A DNA stretch of 64,000 bases from an uncultured Eubacteriales bacterium (GCA_934486825.1 CAKSQF010000005.1:1-64000), one strand, 5' to 3'. Positions 1 through 8,376 are shown, counted from the stretch's first letter. Notes: generated by a model from the letters alone, not told the origin. Made by a program: numbers and translations.

Positions 1-82
1 TCCACAGCATCTAAACAATTATACCATAGTTCTTGGAGAGGAACTCTAAAAACTACTATATTTATTATACGAGGAAATTCTT

Positions 83-1357
83 ATGAAAAGAGTAATTTCT
101 CTCATTCTCGCGATTGTTATGATCGCGCTTCTCGCTCCGATGGCAATATCGGCAGACGAGATCAAGACGGTCGATGCATCGGCTCCGGCAGATGCAGAGA
201 AAGTAAAGGCAGATGAGGTTACCATCGGCAAAAAGTATTTTGCGGTATCCTACACAATGAACTATGCCGCAAAGGCAGGCAAAGAGGGCAATAACGGCTG
301 TAACGGCATTATCCTCGGCGGCAGCGACGCCGTAGGTTGTGTATTCCTTCCTTACGACGGCAAAGCAGACGGTCAGAAGACCGCAAGCGGCAAGTTAAAA
401 TTCGGTCCCTGGTGGAACAAGGATGCCTTCGGCAAGGACGCTGGTGAGACAGGACTTCTCCACTATGTAGGACAGGATGTTACCGTAACTCTCGTAGGTT
501 CCTATGAGAACAAGAAGCTCACTGTTAAGGCATATCTCAACGGTTCTTCCGTAAGAGCATGGACGAAGGACGAATATGTTATCGATAACTTTAACGGACA
601 GCTCGGCTGGGCTACAAAGCTCGCAGGTCAGAAGGCTACTTTCAAGTATGTCGAATCTGACAAGCCCCTCGACAAGACCGCTCTCGGCGAAAAGGCAGCT
701 GCTCCCGTAACCATCAAGACCGGTGCAAACGTAGGTGCATGGACAGTTGAAGGCAAGAACTACAAGACCACCGACTTTATCAGCAACATCGACGCTAACA
801 TGTACATCCTCGGCATGTCTGACGACTTCGAACTTACTCTCAAGCTCAACCCCACCAAAGAGTGCGGACTCTTCATCTGCGGCAACGACCTCAACAGGGA
901 CGGCAAGCTCTTTGAAGGAACCGACCAGTACATGCTTCTCCAGGCAAACGGCGGCGGACTTCGTCTCGTAACTTCCGATCGCAGATGGGGTTCGGACGGA
1001 AAAGGTTGGAACGATATGCTTCTTGTCGGCACAAACGGCGAGTATGATCTTAAGGTCGTTTACAAGAACGGCAAGCTTGAGCTTTACCTGAACGGCGAGA
1101 AGAAAGTTGAAACAGAGGTCGCAAGGGAATTCCGTTTCGGCAACCTCGTAGGTCTTTGGAGCAAGTCCAACGACATCGTTTACCAGAATGTTGAGTTCAA
1201 GGCTAACACTGTAATCGTTCCTCCTGTAACCAATCCTCCTGTAATCAATCCTCCTGTAACCAATCCTCCCCAGACCGGCGAAGCAACCGCTATCGTAGCA
1301 GTTATCGCTGTTCTTACTCTCGCAGGCGCAACCATCGCGGCTAAGAAGAGACACTGA
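83..1357 (+). CDS. Secreted, probably sortase-anchored surface protein with lectin-like halves
   Basis: This 424-residue protein has a signal peptide at residues 1-24 (Lys-Arg, a hydrophobic run, then AISA before DE). The mature part looks like two successive beta-rich concanavalin/LamG-like halves, about 45-200 and 210-375; the second contains LELYLNGEKK, a pattern common in such folds. A spacer PPVTNPPVINPPVTN leads to PQTGE, a hydrophobic span and a KKRH tail, which is the layout of a cell-wall sorting signal with a PQTG-type motif. GAGGAA stands 6 bases before the ATG. A strong terminator follows, so the gene looks monocistronic. No sortase is in the window and the ligand is unknown; the lectin-like reading rests on sequence pattern only. 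Confidence 0.75.
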   Translation: MKRVISLILAIVMIALLAPMAISADEIKTVDASAPADAEKVKADEVTIGKKYFAVSYTMNYAAKAGKEGNNGCNGIILGGSDAVGCVFLPYDGKADGQKTASGKLKFGPWWNKDAFGKDAGETGLLHYVGQDVTVTLVGSYENKKLTVKAYLNGSSVRAWTKDEYVIDNFNGQLGWATKLAGQKATFKYVESDKPLDKTALGEKAAAPVTIKTGANVGAWTVEGKNYKTTDFISNIDANMYILGMSDDFELTLKLNPTKECGLFICGNDLNRDGKLFEGTDQYMLLQANGGGLRLVTSDRRWGSDGKGWNDMLLVGTNGEYDLKVVYKNGKLELYLNGEKKVETEVAREFRFGNLVGLWSKSNDIVYQNVEFKANTVIVPPVTNPPVINPPVTNPPQTGEATAIVAVIAVLTLAGATIAAKKRH

Positions 1358-1359
1358 TA

Positions 1360-1419
1360 AAAGAGAAACCGAAATAATTTTTCATATCTCCTTTCTCTTT
1401 GACCGATTGATACACGGTC
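1360..1419. other. Two hairpins after the surface protein gene
   Basis: AAAGAGAAA (1360-1368) pairs with TTTCTCTTT (1392-1400), and GACCG (1401-1405) pairs with CGGTC (1415-1419). They lie between the stop codon and the terminator and may protect the 3' end of an abundant mRNA. That role is inference. Confidence 0.4.
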
Positions 1420-1427
1420 AGAGGGGG

Positions 1428-1461
1428 AAACCGCAACCGCGAGGTTGCGGTTTTTCTTTTT
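1428..1461 (+). terminator. Intrinsic terminator of the surface protein gene
   Basis: AAACCGCAACC and GGTTGCGGTTT form an 11-base-pair stem with a very short loop, followed by a T-rich tail. Confidence 0.85.
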
Positions 1462-1482
1462 TTGTTCGATGTGATTATGTTT

Positions 1483-1660
1483 CCGACAGACCGGCGTCGG
1501 GGTTAAAAGCTTTGGGTCGGTGTCTGATCGGGTACAAGTGTACTGCCCCTGCGGCGATGCTCCCGACAGACGGGCGTCGGGGTTACGGTTTTTAGTACCG
1601 AAGTGAGCGTTTTGCCTTTTATCGTCGATTCCGACAGGCGGATCGCCGTCCGGGTTTTTT
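1483..1660. repeat. Three related short dyad repeats
   Basis: Copies start at 1483, 1563 and 1631. The first two share CCGACAGAC, two variable bases, then CGTCGGGGTTA and lie 80 bases apart; the third is diverged (CCGACAGGCGG, then GCCGTCCGGG and a T run). Each has CCGAC facing GTCGG or a variant, so each could fold as a small hairpin. No gene is seen in 1462-1732. Confidence 0.55.
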
Positions 1661-1732
1661 GATTTTGTCCCTGTCCGACATCCGGCGACCGCCGCAAACG
1701 GGCGGAGAGCAGACGGCTCGGACATAAAAACG

Positions 1733-1777
1733 AAAAACCCCCGACCGCCCGTTTTTACGGGTTTGTCGGGAGTTTTT
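1733..1777. terminator. Bidirectional terminator after the methylglyoxal synthase-like gene
   Basis: The stem pairs AAAAACCCCCGAC..CCCGT with ACGGG..GTCGGGAGTTTTT, with T runs on both strands. It follows the minus-strand gene ending at 1795. Confidence 0.8.
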
Positions 1778-1794
1778 ATTACAGAATCCGGTGA

Positions 1795-2214
1795 TTATCT
1801 TCTTTTGCTTCTGCTGTTCTTGCTGCGCGGATTTACTATATCGCGCCAGTCAAGATCGCCGCGATCAAGCGCGCGCACAAGGATTTCACCGGTTGCGATG
1901 TTTGTTGCCACCGGGATGTTGTACATATCGCAAAGGCGAAGCAGCTCTATATCGGTACGCGTAGGATCGCTCGTATCTCTGAAGAAGAGCAGGAGATCGA
2001 CTTCATTGTATGCGATGCGCTGTGCGATCTGCTCGGCGCCGCCCTGCGAGCCTGCCATCATGCGTTCGATATACAAGCCGGTTGCTTCGGAAATGTATTT
2101 GGCTGTTACGGCAGTTCCGCAAAGCGAATGTTTGCTGAGTATACCGCAATAGGCTATACAGAACTCTGTCATCAGTTCCTTTTTCGAGTCATCGGCAATA
2201 ATAGCGATTTCCAT
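1795..2214 (-). CDS. mgsA: Methylglyoxal synthase-like protein with altered active site
   Basis: This 139-residue protein aligns end to end with methylglyoxal synthase, which converts dihydroxyacetone phosphate to methylglyoxal and phosphate in the cytoplasm. Family landmarks are LCGTAVT (31-37), SEATGLYIE, FFRD (77-80), NIPVATN (99-105) and a DLDWRDIV end. Two landmarks differ. The usual GGDQQ reads GGAEQ (Ala60), removing the Asp equivalent to E. coli Asp71, and the usual P-H-x-P-D stretch after FFRD is three residues shorter and lacks its His (TSDPTRTDIE, 81-90). It may therefore be inactive or bind another ligand. GGAGG precedes the ATG. It is transcribed alone from the consensus promoter at 2324-2352. 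Confidence 0.8.
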   Translation of the reverse strand: MEIAIIADDSKKELMTEFCIAYCGILSKHSLCGTAVTAKYISEATGLYIERMMAGSQGGAEQIAQRIAYNEVDLLLFFRDTSDPTRTDIELLRLCDMYNIPVATNIATGEILVRALDRGDLDWRDIVNPRSKNSRSKRR

Positions 2215-2323
2215 ATTGATGCTGTCCTCCGTGTGTTTTTTAGGGTTATTGCAATGTCATGTGATCCTCGGAGCCGCGGACATTGTCATGCACTCCGGAC
2301 CGTGATTTTGTCAGTTCATGTTA

Positions 2324-2352
2324 ATTATAGCACAGCTTTTTGCCTTTGTCAA
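2324..2352 (-). promoter_or_regulatory. Consensus sigma-A promoter for mgsA-like gene
   Basis: On the minus strand TTGACA (2352-2347), a 17-base spacer and TATAAT (2329-2324) match the consensus at all 12 positions. The 5' UTR would be about 100 bases. Confidence 0.85.
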
Positions 2353-2437
2353 TCGCTTTTGACATTTTTTTACCCCGAAACGGACAGTATGCCGCGGATG
2401 CACCGATCGGACAGCTTCTTTTTGTTCATCTTTCCTA

Positions 2438-2466
2438 TTGACAAAACAGAGTTTGGGTTCTATAAT
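2438..2466 (+). promoter_or_regulatory. Consensus sigma-A promoter for the PTS-IIC-like gene
   Basis: TTGACA (2438-2443), a 17-base spacer and TATAAT (2461-2466) match the consensus at every position. It is divergent from the mgsA-like promoter. Confidence 0.85.
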
Positions 2467-2505
2467 GAATGTATATATATCTTTTTTATCGAAGAAGCGG
2501 CTTCA

Positions 2506-2550
2506 TCGGGGATAAATGCCCTGTCACACGGCACACCCGAGGCTTTTTCA
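2506..2550 (+). promoter_or_regulatory. Hairpin plus T run in the PTS-IIC leader
   Basis: TCGGG (2506-2510) and TGCC (2517-2520) face GGCA (2530-2533) and CCCGA (2536-2540); GGCTTTTTC follows. It lies in a 5' UTR of about 120 bases and could be a weak attenuator. The internal loop makes this uncertain. The rest of 2215-2593 holds only the two promoters. Confidence 0.3.
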
Positions 2551-2593
2551 TCATTGTTCGGTGACCCACAAAACGAAAGAAAGGTATTTTATC

Positions 2594-3724
2594 ATGAAAA
2601 CAGACGACAAACAGGCAAAACGACCCGCGAAAACGAATCCGGTTTCCGCATTTTTACACAAAAAGGGGATTTCGCTCTCCCCGAAGGTTTATTTCATTGA
2701 CGCTATGGGCGCAATGGCGCTCGGACTTTTTGCGTCGCTCCTGATCGGAACCATTTTCAAGGCGCTCGGGAACGCATTTTTTCCGCAATCGACAGGCGAT
2801 CTTTTCCATGTTGTTGCATCCTATGCGCAAAACCCTTATGTTTACGGCTCGGCGATCGGCGTCGCGGTTGCAACCAAGCTGGGAGCCGACCCGCTGATAG
2901 TATTTTCGTCCGCCGCGGTCGGTGCGATGGGCGGTCAGTACGCCGCTGTTTTTGACGGAGCGTCATACAGTGCGGGGCCCGCAGGCTCGTTCTTTGCCGT
3001 GCTTATCGCATGCGAGATCGGCAAGCTTTTTTCGAAGTCCACGAAGGTCGATATCCTCGTAACGCCCGCCGCAACAATGTGTGCGGGATTCCTTGCCACA
3101 TGGGCGCTCTGCCCGCTTATTGCAAGGTTCATTTTTGCCCTGCGCGGTGTTATCGAGTACGCGACAGGCGAAATCCCGCTCATAATGGGCATCCTGCTTG
3201 CGGTTATAATGGGTATGGTACTCACTCTTCCGATATCCTCGGCGGCGCTGTGCGCAATGATCTTTACGGCGGGTGAGAGCGGTCTGTCCGACAATCTTGC
3301 GCTTGCCGCGGGAGCGGCGGCGGTCGGTTGCTGCTGTCAGATGGTCGGATTTGCCGTTATCTCCTTCAGAGAAAACAAATGGGGCGGACTTGTCGCGCAG
3401 GGGATCGGAACGTCGATGCTCCAGATGGGCAACATCTGCCGCCATCCGCAGATATGGATAGCGCCGACGCTCGCGTCAGCTGTCTGCGGTCCGCTTTCGA
3501 CAGTCATTTTCGGCTTGCGTTGTTCGGGCGTCAATGCCGGAATGGGGACATGCGGGATGCTGTCGCCGTGGCAGATACTTATCGACATGAACTGGAGCGC
3601 AAATGCGTGGCTCGGAGTTTTCCTGCTCTGCATACTGCTTCCCGCGGTCATTTCGCTCGCCATAAACTTTGTATTTGAGAAGATCGGTTTCGTAAAGCCG
3701 GGATACATGAAACTTGAGCTCTGA
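2594..3724 (+). CDS. PTS IIC-like (PTS_EIIC_2/PfoR-type) membrane protein
   Basis: The 376-residue polytopic protein has about eight to ten hydrophobic segments, starting with FIDAMGAMALGLFASLLIG after a Lys-rich cytoplasmic N-terminus. Its pattern (SPKVYFIDAMGAMALGLF, GADPLIVFSSAAVGA, ISSAALCAMI, CQMVGFAV, GTSMLQMGN, GMGTCGMLSPW) fits the PTS_EIIC_2 family, which includes PfoR, once thought to regulate perfringolysin O. I start it at 2594, where AGAAAGG precedes the ATG; an in-frame ATG at 2516 has no such site. No EIIA or EIIB gene is near, so it may not be a complete sugar PTS permease. Substrate unknown. Confidence 0.75.
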   Translation: MKTDDKQAKRPAKTNPVSAFLHKKGISLSPKVYFIDAMGAMALGLFASLLIGTIFKALGNAFFPQSTGDLFHVVASYAQNPYVYGSAIGVAVATKLGADPLIVFSSAAVGAMGGQYAAVFDGASYSAGPAGSFFAVLIACEIGKLFSKSTKVDILVTPAATMCAGFLATWALCPLIARFIFALRGVIEYATGEIPLIMGILLAVIMGMVLTLPISSAALCAMIFTAGESGLSDNLALAAGAAAVGCCCQMVGFAVISFRENKWGGLVAQGIGTSMLQMGNICRHPQIWIAPTLASAVCGPLSTVIFGLRCSGVNAGMGTCGMLSPWQILIDMNWSANAWLGVFLLCILLPAVISLAINFVFEKIGFVKPGYMKLEL

Positions 3725-3734
3725 CAGGCTCGTG

Positions 3735-3778
3735 AAAAAGCCCGTCTCCGCAACAATGCGGGGACGGACTTTTGTTTT
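3735..3778. terminator. Convergent terminator between the PTS-IIC-like gene and mntP
   Basis: AAAAAGCCCGTCTCCGC faces GCGGGGACGGACTTTT around a short loop, with A and T tails suitable for both directions. Confidence 0.8.
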
Positions 3779-3787
3779 ATTATTTTA

Positions 3788-4375
3788 TTATCGGAACAGC
3801 TTTGCTATCATGTCGAAGACGCCGAGGTGTTCGAGCAGTATTTTTATTCCCATGAGTATGAGTATGATACCGCCTGCGATTTCGGCTCTGCTCTTGTATT
3901 TTACGCCGAATACATTTCCGATCTTCAGACCGGCTGCCGAGAGCGTGAATGTAATTACACCGATGAAGCAGACCGCCGCAAAGATGTTTACGTCGGGCAG
4001 CAGTGCGAAGGTGATCCCGACTGCCAGCGCGTCTATGCTCGTTGCGATCGCAAGCAGGAGCATCGTGCGGAAAGAAAAGGACGGATCGACCTTTTCTTCA
4101 TCCTTCGAAAAGCCCTCTTTGAGCATGTTTCCGCCGATCAGCGCAAGAAGAGCAAATGCCACCCAGTGATCGACCGAGGTGATGTATTTTTCGAATGTCG
4201 TTCCGAGCAGATAGCCTATCGTCGGCATAAGCGCCTGAAATCCGCCGAACCATGCGCCGATTATAAGGTAATGCGAGCGTTTCAGCTTTTCGGTTGACAG
4301 CCCTTTGCATACCGACACGGCAAACGCGTCCATCGACAGCCCGACCGCGAGTACAAAAAGTTCAAGAAGTCCCAT
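3788..4375 (-). CDS. mntP: Manganese efflux pump MntP
   Basis: This 195-residue inner membrane protein has six hydrophobic segments and matches MntP (YebN), which exports Mn2+ and protects against manganese excess. Diagnostic segments are GLSMDAFAVSVCKGL (13-27) and its internal repeat ATSIDALAVGITFALLP (about 110-126), each with the conserved Asp within the membrane; the duplication is typical of the family. It lies 63 bases downstream of dapL on the same strand with a hairpin between, so it may be read at reduced level from the dapF promoter. The intergenic stretch is too short for the yybP-ykoY riboswitch that often precedes mntP. Confidence 0.9.
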   Translation of the reverse strand: MGLLELFVLAVGLSMDAFAVSVCKGLSTEKLKRSHYLIIGAWFGGFQALMPTIGYLLGTTFEKYITSVDHWVAFALLALIGGNMLKEGFSKDEEKVDPSFSFRTMLLLAIATSIDALAVGITFALLPDVNIFAAVCFIGVITFTLSAAGLKIGNVFGVKYKSRAEIAGGIILILMGIKILLEHLGVFDMIAKLFR

Positions 4376-4394
4376 TTTGTTTTCCTTCGAAATG

Positions 4395-4424
4395 AAAGGT
4401 CTGCTTTTTGCAGACCTTTGCGTT
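4395..4424. terminator. Hairpin between dapL and mntP
   Basis: AAAGGTCTGC (4395-4404) and GCAGACCTTT (4410-4419) form a perfect 10-base-pair stem with a five-base loop. The better T-rich tail is on the plus strand (GCGTTTTATTT). On the minus strand the tail is weak, so it may only partly separate mntP from dapL. Confidence 0.6.
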
Positions 4425-4438
4425 TTATTTATCCGAAT

Positions 4439-5629
4439 TTATCCGAGCAGTTTTTCAAGACGCGCCATAGCCTCTGCCGTGCGTGCGTGATCGCCGAATC
4501 CCGACAGTCTGAAAAATCCCTCTCCGCTTCTGCCGAAGCCCTCGCCGGGGATGCCGACAACATTCGCTTTTTCGAGCAGGAGATCGAAAAATTCCCACGA
4601 TCCCATGCCGTTCGGGCAACGAAGCCATATGTAAGGCGAGTTTTTGCCGCCGTAATAGCTTATGCCGAGCTTGTCGAAGGTTTTCATCATCGTCTTCGTA
4701 TTCTCTTTGTAGTAGGCGATATTGGCTCTGATCTGTGCAAGTCCTTCGGGGGTGAATACCGCCGCGGCACCTCTCTGTGTGATGTGTCCCACGCCGTTGA
4801 ACTTGGTTGACTGGCGGCGCTTCCACATCGAAAGCAGCGAGCTGCCGTCGGAGGCGACCAGCTCCTTCGGAATGACGGTGTAGCCGCAGCGCACGCCTGT
4901 AAAGCCGGCGGTCTTGGAGAGTGAGCAGAATTCGATCGCACAGCGGCGGGCGCCTTCGATTTCGAATATCGAACGCGGGCAGTCGCTGTCTTCAATAAAT
5001 ATCTCGTATGCCGCGTCGTAGAGGATTACCGCACCCTTTTTCAGCGCAAAGTCCACCCAAACTTTAAGCTGATCGCGGTTGTAGCAGGCACCTGTCGGGT
5101 TGTTCGGCGAGCAGATGTAGAAAATGTCGCCGTCAAGCGTTTCGTCGGGCATGGGAAGAAAGCCGTTTTCGACGTTTCCGGTTATGAACGAAACCTTTCT
5201 TCCGTCCATGATGTTGGAATCGAGGTAGACCGGGTAGACCGGATCGGGGACGACAACGCGGTTGTCGGTCGAGAAGATGTCGAGGATGTTGGAAACGTCC
5301 TCCTTTGCGCCGCAGGTCACGTTGATCTCCTCGGCGTCAAGCTCAACTCCGATCGAATTTTTGTAGTAATTACCGATCGCATCGAGCAGGTAAGGCTCGC
5401 CATAGTAGTCGGGATAGCCCTTGAAGGTGGCTTTTTCGCCCATTGCGAGGGCTTCCTTCGCCATTGCGAGGGTTGCGGCCGGGCAGATCGGAAGCGTGAC
5501 GTCCCCGATGCCCATGTTTATGATGTCAGCCTCCGGATGCACGGCGGCATATGCCGCTTTTTTTGTTGCAACCGTCTTGAAAAGATAGGAAGCTTTCAGA
5601 TTTTTGTAATTTTCGTTGACCTTGAACAT
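4439..5629 (-). CDS. dapL: LL-diaminopimelate aminotransferase
   Basis: This 396-residue PLP enzyme transaminates tetrahydrodipicolinate directly to LL-diaminopimelate with glutamate as donor, the short lysine/peptidoglycan route found in many anaerobic Clostridia. The start MFKVNENY is the family's N-terminus, with AGGAGG 10 bases upstream; a longer frame opening at 5692 has none. Landmarks are NMGIGDVTLP, CSPNNPTGACYNRDQL, a YDAAYE substrate/PLP segment and the Schiff-base lysine in SLSKTAGFTGVRCGY. It follows dapF by 40 bases in one operon; together they make LL- and then meso-DAP. Confidence 0.95.
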   Translation of the reverse strand: MFKVNENYKNLKASYLFKTVATKKAAYAAVHPEADIINMGIGDVTLPICPAATLAMAKEALAMGEKATFKGYPDYYGEPYLLDAIGNYYKNSIGVELDAEEINVTCGAKEDVSNILDIFSTDNRVVVPDPVYPVYLDSNIMDGRKVSFITGNVENGFLPMPDETLDGDIFYICSPNNPTGACYNRDQLKVWVDFALKKGAVILYDAAYEIFIEDSDCPRSIFEIEGARRCAIEFCSLSKTAGFTGVRCGYTVIPKELVASDGSSLLSMWKRRQSTKFNGVGHITQRGAAAVFTPEGLAQIRANIAYYKENTKTMMKTFDKLGISYYGGKNSPYIWLRCPNGMGSWEFFDLLLEKANVVGIPGEGFGRSGEGFFRLSGFGDHARTAEAMARLEKLLG

Positions 5630-5669
5630 GTCGTTGTGTCCTCCTGTCCGTAATTTGTTTATTCTTCGG

Positions 5670-6521
5670 TCAGATTGTGACCGACCCTTCAAATACCGTC
5701 TCGGCGGGTCCTTCCATTATGACCGTTTTTCCCGTGTAGGTGATAAAAAGATCGCCGCCGCGCAGATGTACCCTGACCCTGTCGCCGACATTGCAGAATC
5801 CGCAGAGGCAGGCGGCAACGACTGTCGCACAGGTTCCGGTGCCGCAGGCGAAAGTTTCGCCCGAGCCTCTTTCCCAGACCCGCATTTCAAGCTCGTTTCC
5901 GGAGATGACCTTCACAAATTCGGTGTTGACCCGTTCGGGGAATACGGGATGATGCTCGAATTTTTCGCCGACCGACTTTATGTCAAAGCCCCAAAGGTCA
6001 AAATCGGGATCGACGAAGGTTACGCAGTGAGGGTTTCCCATCGACAGCGCGGTGATATTGTAGCTTTTGCCGTCAACCGTGAGCGGAAGATTTACAGCGC
6101 TTTCGCCGTCGAATTTCGCGGGTATGTCGCGGGGAGCAAAAATCGGCGCGCCCATATCGACGGTCGCCGCGCGCACAAGTCCGTCGTCGCCGAGCGACAG
6201 CTTTATCTCCTTCGTACCCGACAGTGTTTCGATTTTTAACGGATTATTCGGCGACAGCCCCTTGTCGTGGACGAATTTTGCCACGCATCTGATGCCGTTT
6301 CCGCACATTTTACCCTCCGAGCCGTCGGCATTGAACATTCTCATTTTTGCGTCGGCAGTCTCCGACGGGCAGACAAGTATGACGCCGTCGGCGCCTATCG
6401 AAAAGTGCCGCCGCGAAAGCTTTACCGCAAGCGATGCGGGGTCGTCGATCTCCCGGTCAAAGCAGTTTATGTAAATATAATCGTTGCCGCAGCCGTGCAT
6501 TTTCGTGAAACGAAGTTCCAT
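5670..6521 (-). CDS. dapF: Diaminopimelate epimerase
   Basis: The 283-residue cofactor-free epimerase converts LL- to meso-diaminopimelate for peptidoglycan and lysine. Both catalytic cysteines are visible: the one in MCGNGIRC (about 75) and the one in ACGTGTCA (about 225). The N-terminus MELRFTKMHGCGNDY is the family's; GAAAGGAT precedes this ATG and I reject the longer frame from 6593. It is first in the operon, with a consensus promoter just upstream and dapL directly downstream. Confidence 0.95.
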   Translation of the reverse strand: MELRFTKMHGCGNDYIYINCFDREIDDPASLAVKLSRRHFSIGADGVILVCPSETADAKMRMFNADGSEGKMCGNGIRCVAKFVHDKGLSPNNPLKIETLSGTKEIKLSLGDDGLVRAATVDMGAPIFAPRDIPAKFDGESAVNLPLTVDGKSYNITALSMGNPHCVTFVDPDFDLWGFDIKSVGEKFEHHPVFPERVNTEFVKVISGNELEMRVWERGSGETFACGTGTCATVVAACLCGFCNVGDRVRVHLRGGDLFITYTGKTVIMEGPAETVFEGSVTI

Positions 6522-6558
6522 AAACACGATCCTTTCGTAAAAAGTTCGATAATACTTT

Positions 6559-6587
6559 ATTATAATACAACAATGTCTGCTTGTCAA
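6559..6587 (-). promoter_or_regulatory. Consensus promoter of dapF-dapL
   Basis: On the minus strand TTGACA (6587-6582), 17 bases, and TATAAT (6564-6559) give a full consensus match. Confidence 0.85.
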
Positions 6588-6653
6588 CCGCAAAAAGTCC
6601 GAAATAACCGTTTTTTTGCCCTTATTTTTTGTAAGCCGACAGTTAAAAAACTC

Positions 6654-6682
6654 TTGATTTTTTGTTTTTGCTGTGTTATAAT
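6654..6682 (+). promoter_or_regulatory. Promoter of galE
   Basis: TTGATT (6654-6659), a 17-base spacer and TATAAT (6677-6682). It diverges from the dapF promoter. Confidence 0.8.
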
Positions 6683-6746
6683 TATTTCGTAAAATTATGT
6701 CGGACGCAATAAAATGCGACGCAGATCGGAAAGGTCAGGGGATATT

Positions 6747-7748
6747 ATGATTCTTGTCACCGGCGGAACCGGATTTATCGGCTCCCATACTGTTGTTGAA
6801 CTCCAGAACGCGGGTTACGGCGTTGTCATCGTCGATAATCTTATCAATTCAAAGATCGAAACGCTTGATGCCATTGAGCGGATCTCGGGCGTGCGCCCCA
6901 AATTCTATGAAAATGATGTCTGCGATAAGGAAGCGCTCAGAAAAATATTTTCCGAAAACAAGATCGAGGCGGTAATCCATTTCGCGGGACTCAAGGCGGT
7001 CGGCGAAAGCGTCGTAAAGCCGCTTGAGTATTATTCGAACAACATAATCGGCACGCTTACACTGCTTGAGGTTATGCGCGAAGCCGGCTGTCACCGCATC
7101 GTCTTCTCGTCGTCGGCTACCGTTTACGGCATGAACAATGTCGCACCCTATACCGAGGATATGCCCACGTCGGCAACCAATCCTTACGGTCAGACCAAGT
7201 TCATGCAGGAGATCATGCTCCGCGATGTCGCGTTTGCCGACAAGGAGCTTTCGGTCGCACTGCTCCGCTACTTCAATCCGATCGGAGCGCACGAGAGCGG
7301 ACTTCTCGGCGAGGATCCCAATGGAATCCCGAACAATCTCATGCCCTACATATGCAAGGTTGCCGCAGGGAAGCTGCCCTGCCTGTCGGTCTTCGGCAAC
7401 GACTACGACACTCCCGACGGAACGGGCGTGCGCGATTACATCCATGTTGTCGATCTCGCAAAGGGACATCTGTCCGCGCTTCATTATCTTGAAGCCCATA
7501 AGGGAGTACTTACCGTCAATCTCGGCACCGGCAATGGCACATCCGTGCTTGAGCTTGTCGCCGCCTTCGAAAAGGCAAGCGGCGTAAAGGTCAACTACAA
7601 GATCGCGCCCAGACGTGCCGGCGACGTTGCGACCTGCTACGCATCGACCGCAAAGGCAAAAGAACTGCTCGGATGGACGGCAGAGCACACGATTGAGGAC
7701 ATGTGCGCCGACAGCTGGCACTATATCGTTACCAAGTCGGGCAACTGA
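6747..7748 (+). CDS. galE: UDP-glucose 4-epimerase
   Basis: This 333-residue short-chain dehydrogenase-type enzyme interconverts UDP-glucose and UDP-galactose using bound NAD. The nucleotide-binding loop GGTGFIGSH (about 6-14), the SSATVYG catalytic Ser/Thr segment and the YGQTK catalytic Tyr-Lys pair are all present, followed by RYFNPIGAHESG and GTGVRDYIHVVDLA, which are typical of GalE. The start at MILVTGG is chosen over an upstream in-frame ATG at 6714 because AGGGGAT precedes it. It has its own promoter and no other sugar-nucleotide genes alongside, so it probably serves surface polysaccharide or galactose use generally. Confidence 0.93.
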   Translation: MILVTGGTGFIGSHTVVELQNAGYGVVIVDNLINSKIETLDAIERISGVRPKFYENDVCDKEALRKIFSENKIEAVIHFAGLKAVGESVVKPLEYYSNNIIGTLTLLEVMREAGCHRIVFSSSATVYGMNNVAPYTEDMPTSATNPYGQTKFMQEIMLRDVAFADKELSVALLRYFNPIGAHESGLLGEDPNGIPNNLMPYICKVAAGKLPCLSVFGNDYDTPDGTGVRDYIHVVDLAKGHLSALHYLEAHKGVLTVNLGTGNGTSVLELVAAFEKASGVKVNYKIAPRRAGDVATCYASTAKAKELLGWTAEHTIEDMCADSWHYIVTKSGN

Positions 7749-7769
7749 CCGATAAAAACAAAGGATCAC

Positions 7770-7793
7770 GGGGACCGCAAAAGTGCGGTCCCC
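7770..7793 (+). terminator. Hairpin after galE
   Basis: GGGGACCGCA and TGCGGTCCCC form a 10-base-pair stem. The T run after it is only three bases, so read-through into the next gene is likely. Confidence 0.5.
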
Positions 7794-7812
7794 TTTCCGG
7801 TAAAGGGTAGTT

Positions 7813-8376
7813 ATGAATTTCGAATATATAACAGTCCGTTCGGACAGGCACACGTTGTCGGTAAAGATCGCCCCCGACCGCACGGTTACCGTCCGCGCGC
7901 CGCGATACGCGACCGATGCCGAGATCGAAGGCTTTCTTCTCCGCTATGCCGCAAGGATTGAAAAACAGCTCGCTGTTCTTGAGGAAAGAGCGAAAAAAAT
8001 CGCCGCTCTGCCGCCGCTTACCGACGACGAATACGAGGCTCTGTCCGAAAAAGCCCGTGCCGTGTTTCGTGAAAAGATCGGTTATTATTCCGGCCTCATG
8101 GGAGTGAGAGTGCACGGCATTTCGGTGCGCTGTCAGCGCTCCCGCTGGGGGAGCTGCAATTCAAAAGGGGATATATCGCTGAACTGCCTCCTGCTGCTTG
8201 CTCCCGACGACGTTATCGACAGCGTTGTCGTTCACGAGCTTTGCCATCTTAAGGAAATGAATCATTCGAAACGCTTTTACGCGCTTGTTTACCGATATTG
8301 TCCCGGCTACGACAAAAGCAGAAAATGGCTGTCCGAAAACGGGTATCTGCTTATGGCAAGGCGGTTCGGACCGTAG
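7813..8376 (+). CDS. YgjP-like metal-dependent hydrolase (M48-related)
   Basis: The 187-residue protein belongs to the YgjP/DUF45 family of small cytoplasmic zinc peptidase-like proteins. The metal motif is VVVHELCHLKEMNHSKRF (about 134-151), containing HExxH and a third ligand candidate in NHS. The preceding SRWGSCNSKGDISLN is the family's hallmark. There is no signal peptide or membrane span. AAGGG stands just before the ATG. It follows galE with only a weak hairpin between and may share its transcript. Substrate unknown. Confidence 0.85.
   Translation: MNFEYITVRSDRHTLSVKIAPDRTVTVRAPRYATDAEIEGFLLRYAARIEKQLAVLEERAKKIAALPPLTDDEYEALSEKARAVFREKIGYYSGLMGVRVHGISVRCQRSRWGSCNSKGDISLNCLLLLAPDDVIDSVVVHELCHLKEMNHSKRFYALVYRYCPGYDKSRKWLSENGYLLMARRFGP

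Noticed and set aside
4376..4438. yybP-ykoY manganese riboswitch before mntP
   Set aside because: The gap is 63 bases and filled by a simple hairpin; none of the conserved riboswitch loops is present.
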